Shown in pieces: positions 8,690-17,925 of a stretch of DNA of 64,000 nt. Made by a program: the position numbers and the translations under genes. How positions within the stretch are numbered: position 1 is the stretch's first letter; each line of letters begins with the position of its first letter. The stretch spans positions 930,001 to 994,000 of the forward strand of contig NZ_CP073588.1 of assembly GCF_021560015.1 (NCBI RefSeq), given 5' to 3'. This DNA comes from Shewanella vesiculosa. Lineage in GTDB: Bacteria > Pseudomonadota > Gammaproteobacteria > Enterobacterales > Shewanellaceae. A model generated the notes under the pieces. It made no database searches and was not told where the DNA came from. It saw only the letters and a program-made list of their open reading frames with translations.

Positions 8690-9793
8690 ATGAATCTATT
8701 GACCCGACTTAACCAAGTCACCGCAAAAACCTTATTCCATACTGACTCTATTGGCAGTTATTTCGAACCTATTATGCAGCGCATAAAGCCAGCTTGGCGC
8801 ACCCATTGTTTTCGCGCCCAGGTGTTGGGGCATCAATTACTTCGTGCCGATGTTGTGCAACTAGACTTGTCTGCAGATAAAGCCTGGCCGCAAGCCATAG
8901 CAGGCCAGCACGTGTTATTGACGGTAGAAATTAATGGCCGTTTAATGACCCGACCTTTTTCAATCTCCTCAGCACCCGACCAGTCCCATAGCCGATACCC
9001 TAAAAAGCGCGTGATTCGTTTAACCATTAAGACCCATGTTGACGGTGCTTTTACGGCAAAATTATTGGCGAATATTACCGCGGGTAGTTACGTCAATTTA
9101 AGTGCGCCACAAGGTGAGTTTGCAGTAAGTGACCGTATCCAACCATCAACACCATTATGGTTTGTGGCGGCTGGCAGTGGCATTACGCCATTTATGGCGA
9201 TGCTAAACCAGATGGCGTTGCTACCACAACAACCACAAAATCCCATTAATTTGGTTTACTTTGCCAAGCTGGGTGAGCATTTGTATGTTGACGAACTCAT
9301 GGCGTTACAGCAGCAGTTAAACCAATTAAAAGTGCAATTGCTTATTCGTAAAAATGGCGACAATTTAGCGGATGCTCTGAGTGACTGCACCGTGCAAAGC
9401 CAAGTGTTGGTATGTGGCCCAGGACAGTTTAAGCAGGATGTTGATCGCCAATTAGATGCCATTAATCACCCGTTAAAGCAGCGTCAAGCGGAGTATTTTC
9501 AAGCTCCGGTTATGTCGCAAACACACAGCGGCGAGCAGCATATTCAGTTAACCCAGCGTGGTAAACAAACCCAGCTAACATTAGCAACCAACAACTCTTT
9601 ACTCAATGGCTTAGAGCAACAGGGGATCAGTGCTAATTTTGGTTGCCGTATTGGTGTGTGCCATCAATGCCAGTGTATTAAAAAATCTGGTGTGGTGAGG
9701 AATATGCGTACCGGTGAGATATCACAGCAAGGTGAGCAATTAATTCAATTATGTATTTCTCAGGCGGTGACGCCACTTGAGTTGGAACTGTAA
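8690..9793 (+). CDS. Ferredoxin reductase with C-terminal 2Fe-2S domain, desaturase electron donor
   Basis: The domains in order are FAD-binding (RPFSISSAP near residue 85), NAD(P)-binding (FVAAGSGITPFMAML; later VLVCGPGQF) and a plant-type 2Fe-2S ferredoxin domain with cysteines in FGCRIGVCHQCQC and a final IQLCIS. This order moves electrons from NAD(P)H through FAD to a partner oxygenase or desaturase. The next gene, 4 bases downstream, is a membrane fatty acid desaturase, so the partner is evident. The same pairing is known for Pseudomonas DesB and mycobacterial DesA3. The start at 8690 (MNLLTRLNQ) is preferred over a TTG at 8678. Confidence 0.92.
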   Translation: MNLLTRLNQVTAKTLFHTDSIGSYFEPIMQRIKPAWRTHCFRAQVLGHQLLRADVVQLDLSADKAWPQAIAGQHVLLTVEINGRLMTRPFSISSAPDQSHSRYPKKRVIRLTIKTHVDGAFTAKLLANITAGSYVNLSAPQGEFAVSDRIQPSTPLWFVAAGSGITPFMAMLNQMALLPQQPQNPINLVYFAKLGEHLYVDELMALQQQLNQLKVQLLIRKNGDNLADALSDCTVQSQVLVCGPGQFKQDVDRQLDAINHPLKQRQAEYFQAPVMSQTHSGEQHIQLTQRGKQTQLTLATNNSLLNGLEQQGISANFGCRIGVCHQCQCIKKSGVVRNMRTGEISQQGEQLIQLCISQAVTPLELEL

Positions 9794-9797
9794 AGTG

Positions 9798-10853
9798 ATG
9801 AATAAGAATATTAATTTTGATCTGTTAGCTAACGAGTTAGATGAGTTGAAACGTCAAACGTTAACCGAAGTTGGCACAGCCGATGCGGCCTATATTCGTA
9901 ACGTCATTGTGTGGCAACGAGCTTTAGAGTGGGGCGGGCGTGTGTTATTGATGTTGGGGGTTATTCATCCACTATGTTGGATTGTGGGTGTGTTGAGCTT
10001 AGCCAGTGCCAAAATTCTCGACAATATGGAAATCGGTCATAATGTGTTGCATGGGCAATACGATTGGATGAACGATCCTCATATTAACTCGCGTCAGTTT
10101 GATTGGGACATAGCCTGTGATGGTAAAAGTTGGCAACGGATCCACAATTATGAGCATCACACTTATACCAATGTGATTGGTAAAGACCGAGATTTTGGTT
10201 ATGGTTTGTTGCGTTTGTCGAATGACTTTTCCTGGCGGGTTAAAAACCTGTGGCAATTTCTCACTTACCTAAATTTAAGCATGCTATTTCAGTGGGGTGT
10301 TTCTTATCATGAACTCGCTGCAGAACGTGTTTTTATGGGCAAAAAGAAACAAGACCGTCCATCAAAAATTGATCCAAGCGAACTGAAACGACGTTTTTTT
10401 AGTAAAGGCGGTAAACAATTATTCAAAGATTATCTGCTATTTCCCTTGCTCGCGGGGCCGCTATTTTTGTGGGTGCTATGTGGTAACTTAATCGCCAATT
10501 TAATTCGTAATTTATGGACATCGACTATCATATTTTGTGGTCATTTTACCTCAGATGTTCATACCTTTAGCCAAGCTGAGTGTGAAAATGAAACTCAAGG
10601 TCAGTGGTATTATCGCCAGGCATTAGGTTCGTCGAATATTCTCGGCGGCAAATTATTCCATATATTCACTGGTCATTTGAGCTTTCAAATTGAACATCAT
10701 TTGTTTCCCGATCTGCCATCGTCACGCTATCAGCAAGTGGCGCCAAAAGTGCAAGCTATCTTTGCCCGTCACGGTATTGCTTATCATACGGGACCTTTTT
10801 TACGTCAATATAGTCAAGTTGTTAAACGAATACTGCGTTATTCACTACCTTAA
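9798..10853 (+). CDS. Membrane fatty acid (acyl-lipid/acyl-CoA) desaturase
   Basis: This integral-membrane di-iron desaturase introduces a double bond into fatty acyl chains. The three histidine clusters are present: GHNVLHG, HNYEHHTY and QIEHHLFP. Hydrophobic pairs surround them (about residues 48-75 and 200-235). The 351 residues are normal. It starts 4 bases after the ferredoxin reductase stop; an upstream in-frame start at 9777 would overlap it. Double-bond position cannot be read from the sequence. In a cold-water organism this would plausibly adjust membrane fluidity. A terminator follows. Confidence 0.92.
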   Translation: MNKNINFDLLANELDELKRQTLTEVGTADAAYIRNVIVWQRALEWGGRVLLMLGVIHPLCWIVGVLSLASAKILDNMEIGHNVLHGQYDWMNDPHINSRQFDWDIACDGKSWQRIHNYEHHTYTNVIGKDRDFGYGLLRLSNDFSWRVKNLWQFLTYLNLSMLFQWGVSYHELAAERVFMGKKKQDRPSKIDPSELKRRFFSKGGKQLFKDYLLFPLLAGPLFLWVLCGNLIANLIRNLWTSTIIFCGHFTSDVHTFSQAECENETQGQWYYRQALGSSNILGGKLFHIFTGHLSFQIEHHLFPDLPSSRYQQVAPKVQAIFARHGIAYHTGPFLRQYSQVVKRILRYSLP

Positions 10854-10874
10854 ATGATCTTCAGGTTAACGGCT

Positions 10875-10900
10875 AAGCACTTCAACTGAAGTGCTTTTTT
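10875..10900 (+). terminator. Terminator after the desaturase
   Basis: Stem AAGCACTTCA (10875-10884) / TGAAGTGCTT (10887-10896), then a run of T residues. The loop is only two bases, so the top base pairs probably open. Confidence 0.85.
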
Positions 10901-10976
10901 ATCAGTAAAATAGTCATTGGCGTGATTGTTGTGAGCCGCTAATATAGGCTAATCGGTTTAGAGTGGATATGCGAAA

Positions 10977-11435
10977 ATGATAGTGTCAGGCAAAGGTGTA
11001 CGTGCGGTTGCGGTATTAGAAGCCAGTAAAGGAATGTTGGCTTTATTGGTTGCTATCGGCCTGCATGCATATGCTGGGCAAAACCTGTCGGCGCTGGCAA
11101 CACAATGGATGACTCATCTGCACTTAAATCCTGCGAGTCACTATCCCGGTATTTTTATTTCGGCCGTTAGCGCAGTATCACCATCGAGTTTAACGTTAAT
11201 GGCAATAGGTGCTGCAGCATATACCTTAATTCGTTTTATTGAAGCTTATGGTTTATGGCATAACTTACGCTGGACTCAATGGTTCGCGTTGGTCAGTGGC
11301 GCGATATATCTGCCTTTAGAGCTTTATGAAGTGGTTAATCACTTTAATTTAATGAGTGTGGTGGTGCTGATAATTAATCTACTGGTAGTGGGGTATATGT
11401 ATGTGGTGTTATTTCCTCGTCGCGGTTCAATATGA
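10977..11435 (+). CDS. DUF2127 family membrane protein
   Basis: The 152-residue protein begins GVRAVAVLEASKGMLALLVAIGL and contains about four hydrophobic helices with the RFIEAYGLWHNLRWTQWFA segment typical of DUF2127. The function of the family is unknown. It is transcribed alone, separated from the desaturase by a terminator. Confidence 0.85.
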   Translation: MIVSGKGVRAVAVLEASKGMLALLVAIGLHAYAGQNLSALATQWMTHLHLNPASHYPGIFISAVSAVSPSSLTLMAIGAAAYTLIRFIEAYGLWHNLRWTQWFALVSGAIYLPLELYEVVNHFNLMSVVVLIINLLVVGYMYVVLFPRRGSI

Positions 11436-11911
11436 GCTGTATTTCAAATTTTTTATAAAGCGATTAAGTTGAACTATTAACATAAATTAATCGTTGAGAG
11501 TTGATCCTTTATATCATGATGTTAGTATAAATACATTAGTAACGTTAACGATGAGTTAGCCATAGCGCTATTCATCAACAGTAACTATATGGTGTGTAAT
11601 ATATTGTTAAGGCATCTATTAAGATGTTATTGGTTTATTTTTAAATGAGACCTTTTAAAAGAGACCTATGAGTTGAGTAATAGTGTTAATATATTTAATA
11701 TATAGACTCTATTTATAGGTTTAACACATAGGTTTAATACTATACACTGATGCAATACTATATTAGTTAAGTTGGTATATGCATTAAGGCCAATATATTG
11801 TTATTCGATTTTATGCTTATTTTATTAAGCGACTTATGAATAACGTGTATTCACCATTTATACAAATGCTGTAATGTTATGACTAATTAATTCTACTTTG
11901 AGAGGAATAAA
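11436..11911. other. Very AT-rich intergenic region upstream of dps
   Basis: This is 476 bases with no gene seen. It is markedly AT-rich, with several direct echoes such as AGGTTTAACACATAGGTTTAATAC near 11718. It should include the dps promoter; no OxyR or Fur site was recognised by eye. Confidence 0.55.
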
Positions 11912-12382
11912 ATGACAGACATCGATATTGGTATAAAAAAAGACGACCGACTAAAAATTGCTGAAGGCTTAAAAAGTTTATTAGCAGATTCATATACACT
12001 TTATTTACAGACTCATAATTTTCACTGGAATGTAACAGGCGTACACTTTCGTGAGTTACACCTGATGTTTGAAGAGCAATATACTGAGCTTGCGGTGGCT
12101 GTTGATGATATTGCTGAACGCATTCGTACATTAGATGTTGCAGCACCGGGGACTTACAAAGAGTTTGCTCGTTTAAGTTCAATAAAAGAAGTTGAAGGTG
12201 TACCAAGTTCTGCAGATATGGTTGATTTATTAACCCAAGGCCATGAGCAAGTGGTTAAAACATCCCGACAAGTGCTTAAATTAGCTCAAGCGGCTGATGA
12301 TGAATCAACCGCTGCATTAGTGTCAGATCGGATGCGCATACATGAAAAAACTGCATGGATGTTAAGAGCGACACGCAAGTAA
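11912..12382 (+). CDS. dps: Dps-family DNA-binding ferritin-like protein
   Basis: Dps forms a 12-subunit shell that oxidises and stores iron and protects DNA during starvation and oxidative stress. The ferroxidase signature is visible in [16 protein letters not shown] followed by [20 protein letters not shown]. The 156 residues are typical. The N-terminal tail is short and acidic/lysine mixed ([15 protein letters not shown]), so DNA binding may be weaker than in E. coli Dps. The ribosome-binding site GAGAGGA is strong. A terminator follows. Confidence 0.93.
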   Translation: MTDIDIGIKKDDRLKIAEGLKSLLADSYTLYLQTHNFHWNVTGVHFRELHLMFEEQYTELAVAVDDIAERIRTLDVAAPGTYKEFARLSSIKEVEGVPSSADMVDLLTQGHEQVVKTSRQVLKLAQAADDESTAALVSDRMRIHEKTAWMLRATRK

Positions 12383-12455
12383 GCTGCTGTATGAGATCAA
12401 CCGCTTCTGGTTGGCGTTATATCGCTAATAAAGGCTAATAACTTGCAGTAAAATC

Positions 12456-12490
12456 AAACCGCTGTCTTTGCTACTACAGCGGTTTGTTGT
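12456..12490 (+). terminator. Terminator after dps
   Basis: Stem AAACCGCTGT (12456-12465) / ACAGCGGTTT (12476-12485), 10-base loop, followed by a T-rich stretch. Confidence 0.75.
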
Positions 12491-12572
12491 TTTTGGCTTT
12501 CGGATACGAAATTTATCGATCTCAATAGCCAAAAACGATAATCTAGCGTTTTGATTTTTTGATGATGCTATT

Positions 12573-13355
12573 GTGACCGATAAAGCCCTTAATAAACTTG
12601 CTAAGCATTTATATGCTCAGCGTGGTATTCCTCATCCTGACTCAAACTATTTAGCCTTTGTGCCCCAAAGTATTGAACAGGCTATTGCTGTACAACAATT
12701 GATGATAACTCAACATGGCACCATTGCAGGTTGGAAATGCCTAGTTCCGCAAGCTAATGGTCAGTTAATTTTTGCGCCAATATTATCAACAGCAGTGAGC
12801 CAGACTATTGATTGCGGCATTATACCCAGTATTAAAGACGGGCAGCCAACCGCGCTGATAGAGCCTGAAATTGCGTTTATTTTAGGTCAGGACATTGAGC
12901 CTTATCGCCATTATAGTAATGATGACATTGACCAAGCTATTAGTGCTACACACATGGCTTTAGAATTGATTCAAAATCGTTTTAGTCGTGAGATACAACC
13001 CAGTTTTTATCAAAAACTTGCCGATGGCTTGAGCAATCAAGGTCTGTACATAGGTCCAAAAATAGACACCTCTATCGCTTATCAAGCTAGCCATATCGAG
13101 GTGGTGGTCAGTGACGGTGAACGCACCGCAAGAGTACAGCAATTTTCTGGGGTACACCCTTGTGAATTACCGCAAAACCCTGTGTATTGGTTAATTAATT
13201 ACTTAGCAAAATTGGGCATTAAGCTCAGTGCTGGTCAAGCCATTATCACGGGTTCATATTGCGGTGTTGTCAAAGTCCCCATGGCAACAGAAGTGAATAT
13301 TGAATATACAGGTATCGGTCAATTTAATATCAAGTTTTATGACTTACTTGCCTAG
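12573..13355 (+). CDS. 2-keto-4-pentenoate hydratase-like protein (fumarylacetoacetate hydrolase superfamily)
   Basis: The sequence fits the MhpD/2-oxopent-4-dienoate hydratase branch: AGWKCLVP, ALIEPEIAFILGQDI (metal-binding acidic residues), ATHMALELI, and the C-terminal ITGSYCGVVKV. The 260 residues are right for the family. No other aromatic-degradation genes are nearby, so the natural substrate is unclear. The start is a GTG; no better upstream start was found. It is convergent with a TetR gene and shares its terminator. Confidence 0.78.
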   Translation: MTDKALNKLAKHLYAQRGIPHPDSNYLAFVPQSIEQAIAVQQLMITQHGTIAGWKCLVPQANGQLIFAPILSTAVSQTIDCGIIPSIKDGQPTALIEPEIAFILGQDIEPYRHYSNDDIDQAISATHMALELIQNRFSREIQPSFYQKLADGLSNQGLYIGPKIDTSIAYQASHIEVVVSDGERTARVQQFSGVHPCELPQNPVYWLINYLAKLGIKLSAGQAIITGSYCGVVKVPMATEVNIEYTGIGQFNIKFYDLLA

Positions 13356-13426
13356 TGGAGTTGCTGGCGGATTTAAAGCTGTCGTTAAATAATACGACAT
13401 ATTTTAGTTATCATGTGTTAAAAATT

Positions 13427-13452
13427 AAAAAAGCGCTCAAGGCGCTTTTTTA
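13427..13452. terminator. Bidirectional terminator between hydratase and tetR
   Basis: A-rich left flank, stem AAGCGC (13431-13436) / GCGCTT (13442-13447), T-rich right flank. It serves both convergent genes and slightly overlaps the TetR stop codon. Confidence 0.8.
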
Positions 13453-14034
13453 ATTTTCTAATTGAATAAAGAATTCTTCTAGTTCTCTGTTTACTGTGTC
13501 TGTATCGCCGGTGGCTTTGAGATAAGATCGTAAACCAATAATGTGCACTTGAAGCTTTTTCGCCACTTGAGATTTATCTAATTTGCTTGGTAAATCACCA
13601 TCATGCTGAGCTTTTTCTATGATACTGGCAAAGCGATGCTCAACTTGAGTCAGCAGATCTTTAGCTATGTTCAGTGTTTCTTGATGAGATTCATCGAGTT
13701 CAGCTAAGGTGCGCACAACCATACATAATTCGCTTGGCACTTCGGCACAGCAAGGCACGATAATACTGCGTAAATATTGCTTAAATCCATTCCAGGCACT
13801 GTCACTTTGGGCTATTTTTTCATTTAAATCACCCGTGGAGGTTTGCACGTAATGAATCAACGTTTGGTGAAATAAATCTGCCTTACTACCGAATGCGGCA
13901 TATATGCTGCCAGGCCGCATATCCATGGTAGTTTGAATTTCTCGGGTCGAAGTCGCCAAAAAACCTTTTTGCCAAAATAGATTTTTTGCTTTTTCAAGTA
14001 CTTCTTCACGATTAAATTTGGAAATATTAGCCAT
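13450..14034 (-). CDS. TetR-family transcriptional regulator
   Basis: The N-terminal helix-turn-helix is typical (VLEKAKNLFWQKGFLATSTREI, quoted in part, then MRPGSIYAAFGSKADLFHQTL). The remaining 130 residues form a ligand-binding domain of the TetR C-terminal type. It is alone on its strand. Likely targets are unknown; the flanking hydratase is convergent, so it gives little information. Confidence 0.9.
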   Translation of the reverse strand: MANISKFNREEVLEKAKNLFWQKGFLATSTREIQTTMDMRPGSIYAAFGSKADLFHQTLIHYVQTSTGDLNEKIAQSDSAWNGFKQYLRSIIVPCCAEVPSELCMVVRTLAELDESHQETLNIAKDLLTQVEHRFASIIEKAQHDGDLPSKLDKSQVAKKLQVHIIGLRSYLKATGDTDTVNRELEEFFIQLEN

Positions 14035-14489
14035 TAGTGCCTCTTTTAGTTAGATCACTATTTTACGACAAGCCGGTAACCTAAGGCCAGCCTATTGTGC
14101 TAAATATTAATTATAAAGCGTAACAGTTATCTATTGTTAACCCTAAAATAGACATCATATAAGTGACTCAATACAGCCATTGATGCGTGTTATCATTTAG
14201 CGTTTTTATCGTTAGCATGGATCAAGTTAACGTTAAACAGCAGTAATTCATTTATAATAAATGACTTCAATATTATGTTTTGTCGTCATTATCTGCTCAC
14301 TTATTTCAAAGGTGAGGTTAAACTTGCTTGCCAATAATCACGTCAGTGTGTTGTTGTGAATTAAATGGTCAATATTGGCATCACAATGGTGAAATAGTTT
14401 GATAAAGTGATCTGCTATTATGGCAACGTCAGAATAGTGGCTGCAGGGGATTGAGCTGAATATATCATCAACATTAGGGTCGCAATAGT
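14035..14489. other. Divergent intergenic region between tetR and the RegB-like kinase
   Basis: This is 455 bases holding the promoters of two divergent genes. No further gene, repeat or RNA was recognised. Confidence 0.55.
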
Positions 14490-15824
14490 ATGGCAAATGT
14501 GAACATGCCTTTTAACGCAAGTCAGCAACAATTGGCTTTACTACGACTGGTTAATTGGGGTTTAAAAATTGGGCTGATCTTGTTTGCCACAGACTTATTT
14601 GGGTTAACGACTCCTCCAATAGCTTTATCATACGTGTTAATTATTGAAGCTTGTTATGTTGGCTTTAGTTATCGTTTTCATCGACTGAGCATGAACAACA
14701 ATGGTTTGTTGTTTTTAACCTTATTGTTAGACACTTTGTTTTGGGCAACCTGGTTATATTTTACCGGCGGGGCGACCAATGCTTTCGTATCATTACTGTT
14801 ATTACCGATAGCTATTTCTGCCATTACCTTGCCTCGTTGGGCGCCTTGGTACTTAACCATAGTATCAACAGCATTTTATACCTTAATGATTGTCGATATT
14901 TCAGATGAAATGCGCGATCCCGCTATGGCCCATGACATGAGCCAAATGCCAATGACCCATACGATACAAACCAATCAGGCTATGCCTGTAAGCCACAGTA
15001 TGGATATGGGCTCGCACTATTTAGGCATGTGGTTTAATTTTGTGATTTCTGCATTAGTGTTAACGGTTACCGTAGGTTTTATCGCCAAACGGATACGTCA
15101 AAAAAATGCAGAGCTACGCTATTTACGCGAAGCCCAGTTACGCCAAGAAAAGATTTTGGCGTTAGGCACCGCATCAGCACAAATGGCTCATCAGCTGGCA
15201 ACACCACTGGCAACATTACGCTTATTGGTTGATGAACTGTTCGAATCGGCCAATGATGCTGAACAAACAGAATTGATTAGTGAGATGCAACAAGCGCTTA
15301 ATCGATGTGAAGTTACCTTAAGCGATTTACGCCTCGCCACAGAGTCGATACGCGAGCATAAATTAACCCACCAACCGGTTAATCAGTTAGCTGATATGTT
15401 GATTGACCAAGTGAATTTATTAATGCCAGAAACTCAATTAAACATCACCTTAACGCCACAAGTCGAGCAGGGGATCTTATATACCGACATGAGCTTATTA
15501 CCTGCGTTAATGGCCCTGATCCAAAATGGCGCTCAGGCGAGTCAAGATAACCAGCACTCAGCCGTTGTTGATATCAATATCAGCCTGTCACAGCCACAAG
15601 AATTGAGCATCACTATTCGCGATTACGGTGTCGGCATTGCTACTCATTTGCTTCATACCTTAGGTAATAATATGGTAAAAAGCCCCAAAGGGATGGGCAT
15701 CGCGGTATTATTAAGTCACACCAGTTTTGAGCGTTTAGGCGGTAAGTTATACCTTAAACCGCACCCAGACTGTGGCACCGAAGCCATAGTGACATTACCG
15801 CTTAGTGTACAAAAAGCGAGTTGA
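14490..15824 (+). CDS. RegB/PrrB-type redox sensor histidine kinase with a Met/His-rich loop
   Basis: The N-terminal region (1-200) has about six membrane helices and contains GGATNAF (residues 93-99), matching the quinone-site motif GGxxNPF of RegB. The H-box is QMAHQLATPL (His234); NRCEVTLSDL places Cys273 where RegB has its redox-active cysteine. N-box QNGAQAS and G-box DYGVGI complete the kinase domain. Residues 141-180, between the last helices, carry nine Met and four His, unlike standard RegB, and could bind copper or another soft metal. The response regulator gene follows after 73 bases. The signal is therefore probably redox, respiratory or metal related (inference). Confidence 0.9.
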   Translation: MANVNMPFNASQQQLALLRLVNWGLKIGLILFATDLFGLTTPPIALSYVLIIEACYVGFSYRFHRLSMNNNGLLFLTLLLDTLFWATWLYFTGGATNAFVSLLLLPIAISAITLPRWAPWYLTIVSTAFYTLMIVDISDEMRDPAMAHDMSQMPMTHTIQTNQAMPVSHSMDMGSHYLGMWFNFVISALVLTVTVGFIAKRIRQKNAELRYLREAQLRQEKILALGTASAQMAHQLATPLATLRLLVDELFESANDAEQTELISEMQQALNRCEVTLSDLRLATESIREHKLTHQPVNQLADMLIDQVNLLMPETQLNITLTPQVEQGILYTDMSLLPALMALIQNGAQASQDNQHSAVVDINISLSQPQELSITIRDYGVGIATHLLHTLGNNMVKSPKGMGIAVLLSHTSFERLGGKLYLKPHPDCGTEAIVTLPLSVQKAS

Positions 15825-15897
15825 AGCTATTTTAACGAATAGAAGCGAATCGAAGTAAACAGAAGTTGAAATAAAGATAAGCTGGATTGAGATCACC

Positions 15898-16437
15898 ATG
15901 AACAAGCTATTGATTATTGAAGATGATTTGGCCCTAGCTGCCATTTTAGCCCGCCGCCTCGGCAAGCATGGGTTTGAGTGTAAAACCTGCCATCACGCCA
16001 GTGATAGCTTATTAATGGCAAGGCAATTTGTGCCCACCCATATCGTGTTAGACATGAAATTAGCCGAACATAATGGCTTGTCGTTAATTAAACCCTTAAG
16101 ACAACTTTTACCCCAGGTACACATGGTATTGCTCACTGGCTTTGCCAGCATCGCCACCGCCGTCGAAGCCATCCGCCTTGGAGCAGACAATTACCTCGCT
16201 AAACCCGTCGATACCCAAACGTTATTAAATGCATTATCCGTCTCGGCTGAAACCACAACCACTTATGATGATATTGAAGAACAGCCACTTAACCCCAAGC
16301 GCGTTGAATGGGAACACATTCAACAAGTGCTCGCCAACAACAACGGCAATGTATCAGAAACCGCACGACAATTGGGTATGCACCGCAGAACCTTACAGCG
16401 GAAGTTATTGAAAAAGCCTACGGCTGATAATCGGTAA
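15898..16437 (+). CDS. RegA/PrrA/ActR-type response regulator
   Basis: The receiver domain has acidic pocket EDD (residues 8-10), phospho-acceptor Asp52 (VLDMKL), LLTGF and the conserved lysine in NYLAKPV. A short linker leads to a Fis-type helix-turn-helix at the C-terminus (GNVSETARQLGMHRRTLQRK), as in RegA. The 179 residues match this family. It is the evident partner of the upstream kinase. In alphaproteobacteria RegA governs respiratory and redox genes; the regulon here is not visible. Confidence 0.92.
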   Translation: MNKLLIIEDDLALAAILARRLGKHGFECKTCHHASDSLLMARQFVPTHIVLDMKLAEHNGLSLIKPLRQLLPQVHMVLLTGFASIATAVEAIRLGADNYLAKPVDTQTLLNALSVSAETTTTYDDIEEQPLNPKRVEWEHIQQVLANNNGNVSETARQLGMHRRTLQRKLLKKPTADNR

Positions 16438-16476
16438 GAAAGGTGGCTAAACCAAGTGTCATATATGGACCCACCC

Positions 16477-16763
16477 GTTTTGCAAGTGATTTCGAAGCGT
16501 TGATAAACAAATTCATTGCCTTCATATATCCGGCTTGTGAACCGGGTGTTTTATATACCCGCAGCCCTAATGCAATTAGCTAACTACTTTAACTTTATCA
16601 TTCCGACGGCTTCTAAAGAGCCAATGACGAGTTCAGTTTTAAAGTAGTACAGTCTGACTGTTTATCATTATTTCAAAATCTTTCGCAAATTGTGGTGAGT
16701 TTGTTTTACTCGGTGTTACTTACTACTTAAATTAATCAGTTGATTTTGAATCGTATGACTTTG
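16477..16763 (-). ncRNA. Candidate bridge/seekRNA region of the IS1111-type element
   Basis: This is 287 non-coding bases between the transposase stop and the sub-terminal repeat. In IS1111-type elements the guide RNA is encoded downstream of the transposase, which is this position. The stretch includes a possible stem CCGGCTTG(TG)AACCGGG and CGGGTGTTTTATATACCCG near 16531-16563. The exact RNA ends cannot be set by eye. The call rests on family knowledge and position. Confidence 0.5.
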
Positions 16764-17786
16764 TTATGCAGCATATTCGAGTCGGTAATCTTCTTCATTT
16801 GCGATGACCGACCAGGCTATTCTGGCGAGCTTATTGGCCAGAGCCACACATGCTACATTGCTATGCTTTCTACACTTTAATTCGTAAGCCCAGCGGCTTA
16901 ATTTATCATCTTTACCGTCAACATATTGCAAGGCAGCCCGTGCTCCATGTATTAGTGACGACCTCAAGTGAGGATTCCCTTTTTTCGTGATGCCAGACAG
17001 CATGGTTTTGCCACCACTTGAGTTTTGTCTTTGTGTTAATCCGCACCAAGCAGCAAAATGTCGACCATTATGAAACATTTTTCCGTCACCTATGGACGCA
17101 TATAGTTCTGCTGCTGTCATTGGGCCTACACCAATGACACTTTTTACTCGCTTGCAGATAGGATTATTTCTTGTATAAACATTTATCTTCTTCGTGTAAA
17201 ACTCAACTTTCTCTTGCGCTGCAACAAAGTCAGCATAAAGTTCGCGAAAACTTTCTCGTGCAAAAGTCGATAACTCATTGCTTTCATCATCTATAAATTC
17301 AGGCAACCGAGCCGCTAATGCGGTTTTTCCCTTTGCAGCGCATAAACCATATTCAGCAAGAAAGCCTCTAACTTGATTGTTGATTGCGACCATCGTTTTT
17401 ACATGTCGCTTTCTCATGCGCAGTACCATTTGAATATCTTCTTGCTCGACGCTTTTTATCGGTACAAATGTCATATTTGGTCGTTGCGCTGCTTCAGCAA
17501 TGGCTTCAGCATCATTAAAATCATTTTTGTTTTTACGACGATAAGGCACAACATATTGAGGCGCAATGAGCTTAACTTGATGCCCTAATTTAATAAATTC
17601 TCTAGCCCAATGATTAGCTCCGCCACAGGCTTCTATCACAATCAACGTTGGCTCTAACTGGGCAAAGACACTGAGCAAGTCGGCACGCTTAATTACTCTC
17701 TTTTTAACTAACTTTCCAGCTTGATTAACGGCAAACATGTGGAAAATAGTCTTTGATATATCTAAACCAATTGTTGTAATCTTCAT
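16764..17786 (-). CDS. IS110/IS1111-family transposase (DEDD recombinase)
   Basis: The N-terminal RuvC-like DEDD domain shows GLDISKTIFHMF (first Asp), VIEACGGANHWA (Glu) and NDFNDAEAIAEAA (Asp pair). The C-terminal transposase_20 domain has SVIGVGPMTAAELYASIGDG and the catalytic serine region QNSSGGKTMLSGITKKGNPHLR. The 340 residues are full length with no frameshift, so the element may be active. These enzymes recombine DNA using a guide RNA encoded by the element itself. Confidence 0.95.
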   Translation of the reverse strand: MKITTIGLDISKTIFHMFAVNQAGKLVKKRVIKRADLLSVFAQLEPTLIVIEACGGANHWAREFIKLGHQVKLIAPQYVVPYRRKNKNDFNDAEAIAEAAQRPNMTFVPIKSVEQEDIQMVLRMRKRHVKTMVAINNQVRGFLAEYGLCAAKGKTALAARLPEFIDDESNELSTFARESFRELYADFVAAQEKVEFYTKKINVYTRNNPICKRVKSVIGVGPMTAAELYASIGDGKMFHNGRHFAAWCGLTQRQNSSGGKTMLSGITKKGNPHLRSSLIHGARAALQYVDGKDDKLSRWAYELKCRKHSNVACVALANKLARIAWSVIANEEDYRLEYAA

Positions 17787-17925
17787 ATTCGGACCCGCCC
17801 TTTGTTGATAAAGTGTACAAACTTATCATTGCTCACTATGAAGCCGATTAGAAGGGTGGGTCCATCTCATTATTCCGGTAATGCTTTTGAGCCGGAATCT
17901 AGCGTTGTTCTTTTATGTTTTGTGC

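Larger units (their letters stand above)
16465..17865. mobile_element. IS110-family insertion sequence, IS1111-type, complete
   Basis: A 12-bp inverted repeat, ATGGACCCACCC (16465-16476) and GGGTGGGTCCAT (17854-17865), brackets one transposase gene on the minus strand. Sub-terminal inverted repeats of about this length, beginning ATGGAC, are characteristic of the IS1111 group within IS110; classical IS110 elements lack them. The true ends may extend a few bases beyond the repeats. There is a 287-base non-coding stretch between the left repeat and the transposase stop, and only 67 bases on the other side, again as in IS1111. The element sits just downstream of the response regulator gene. Confidence 0.88.
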
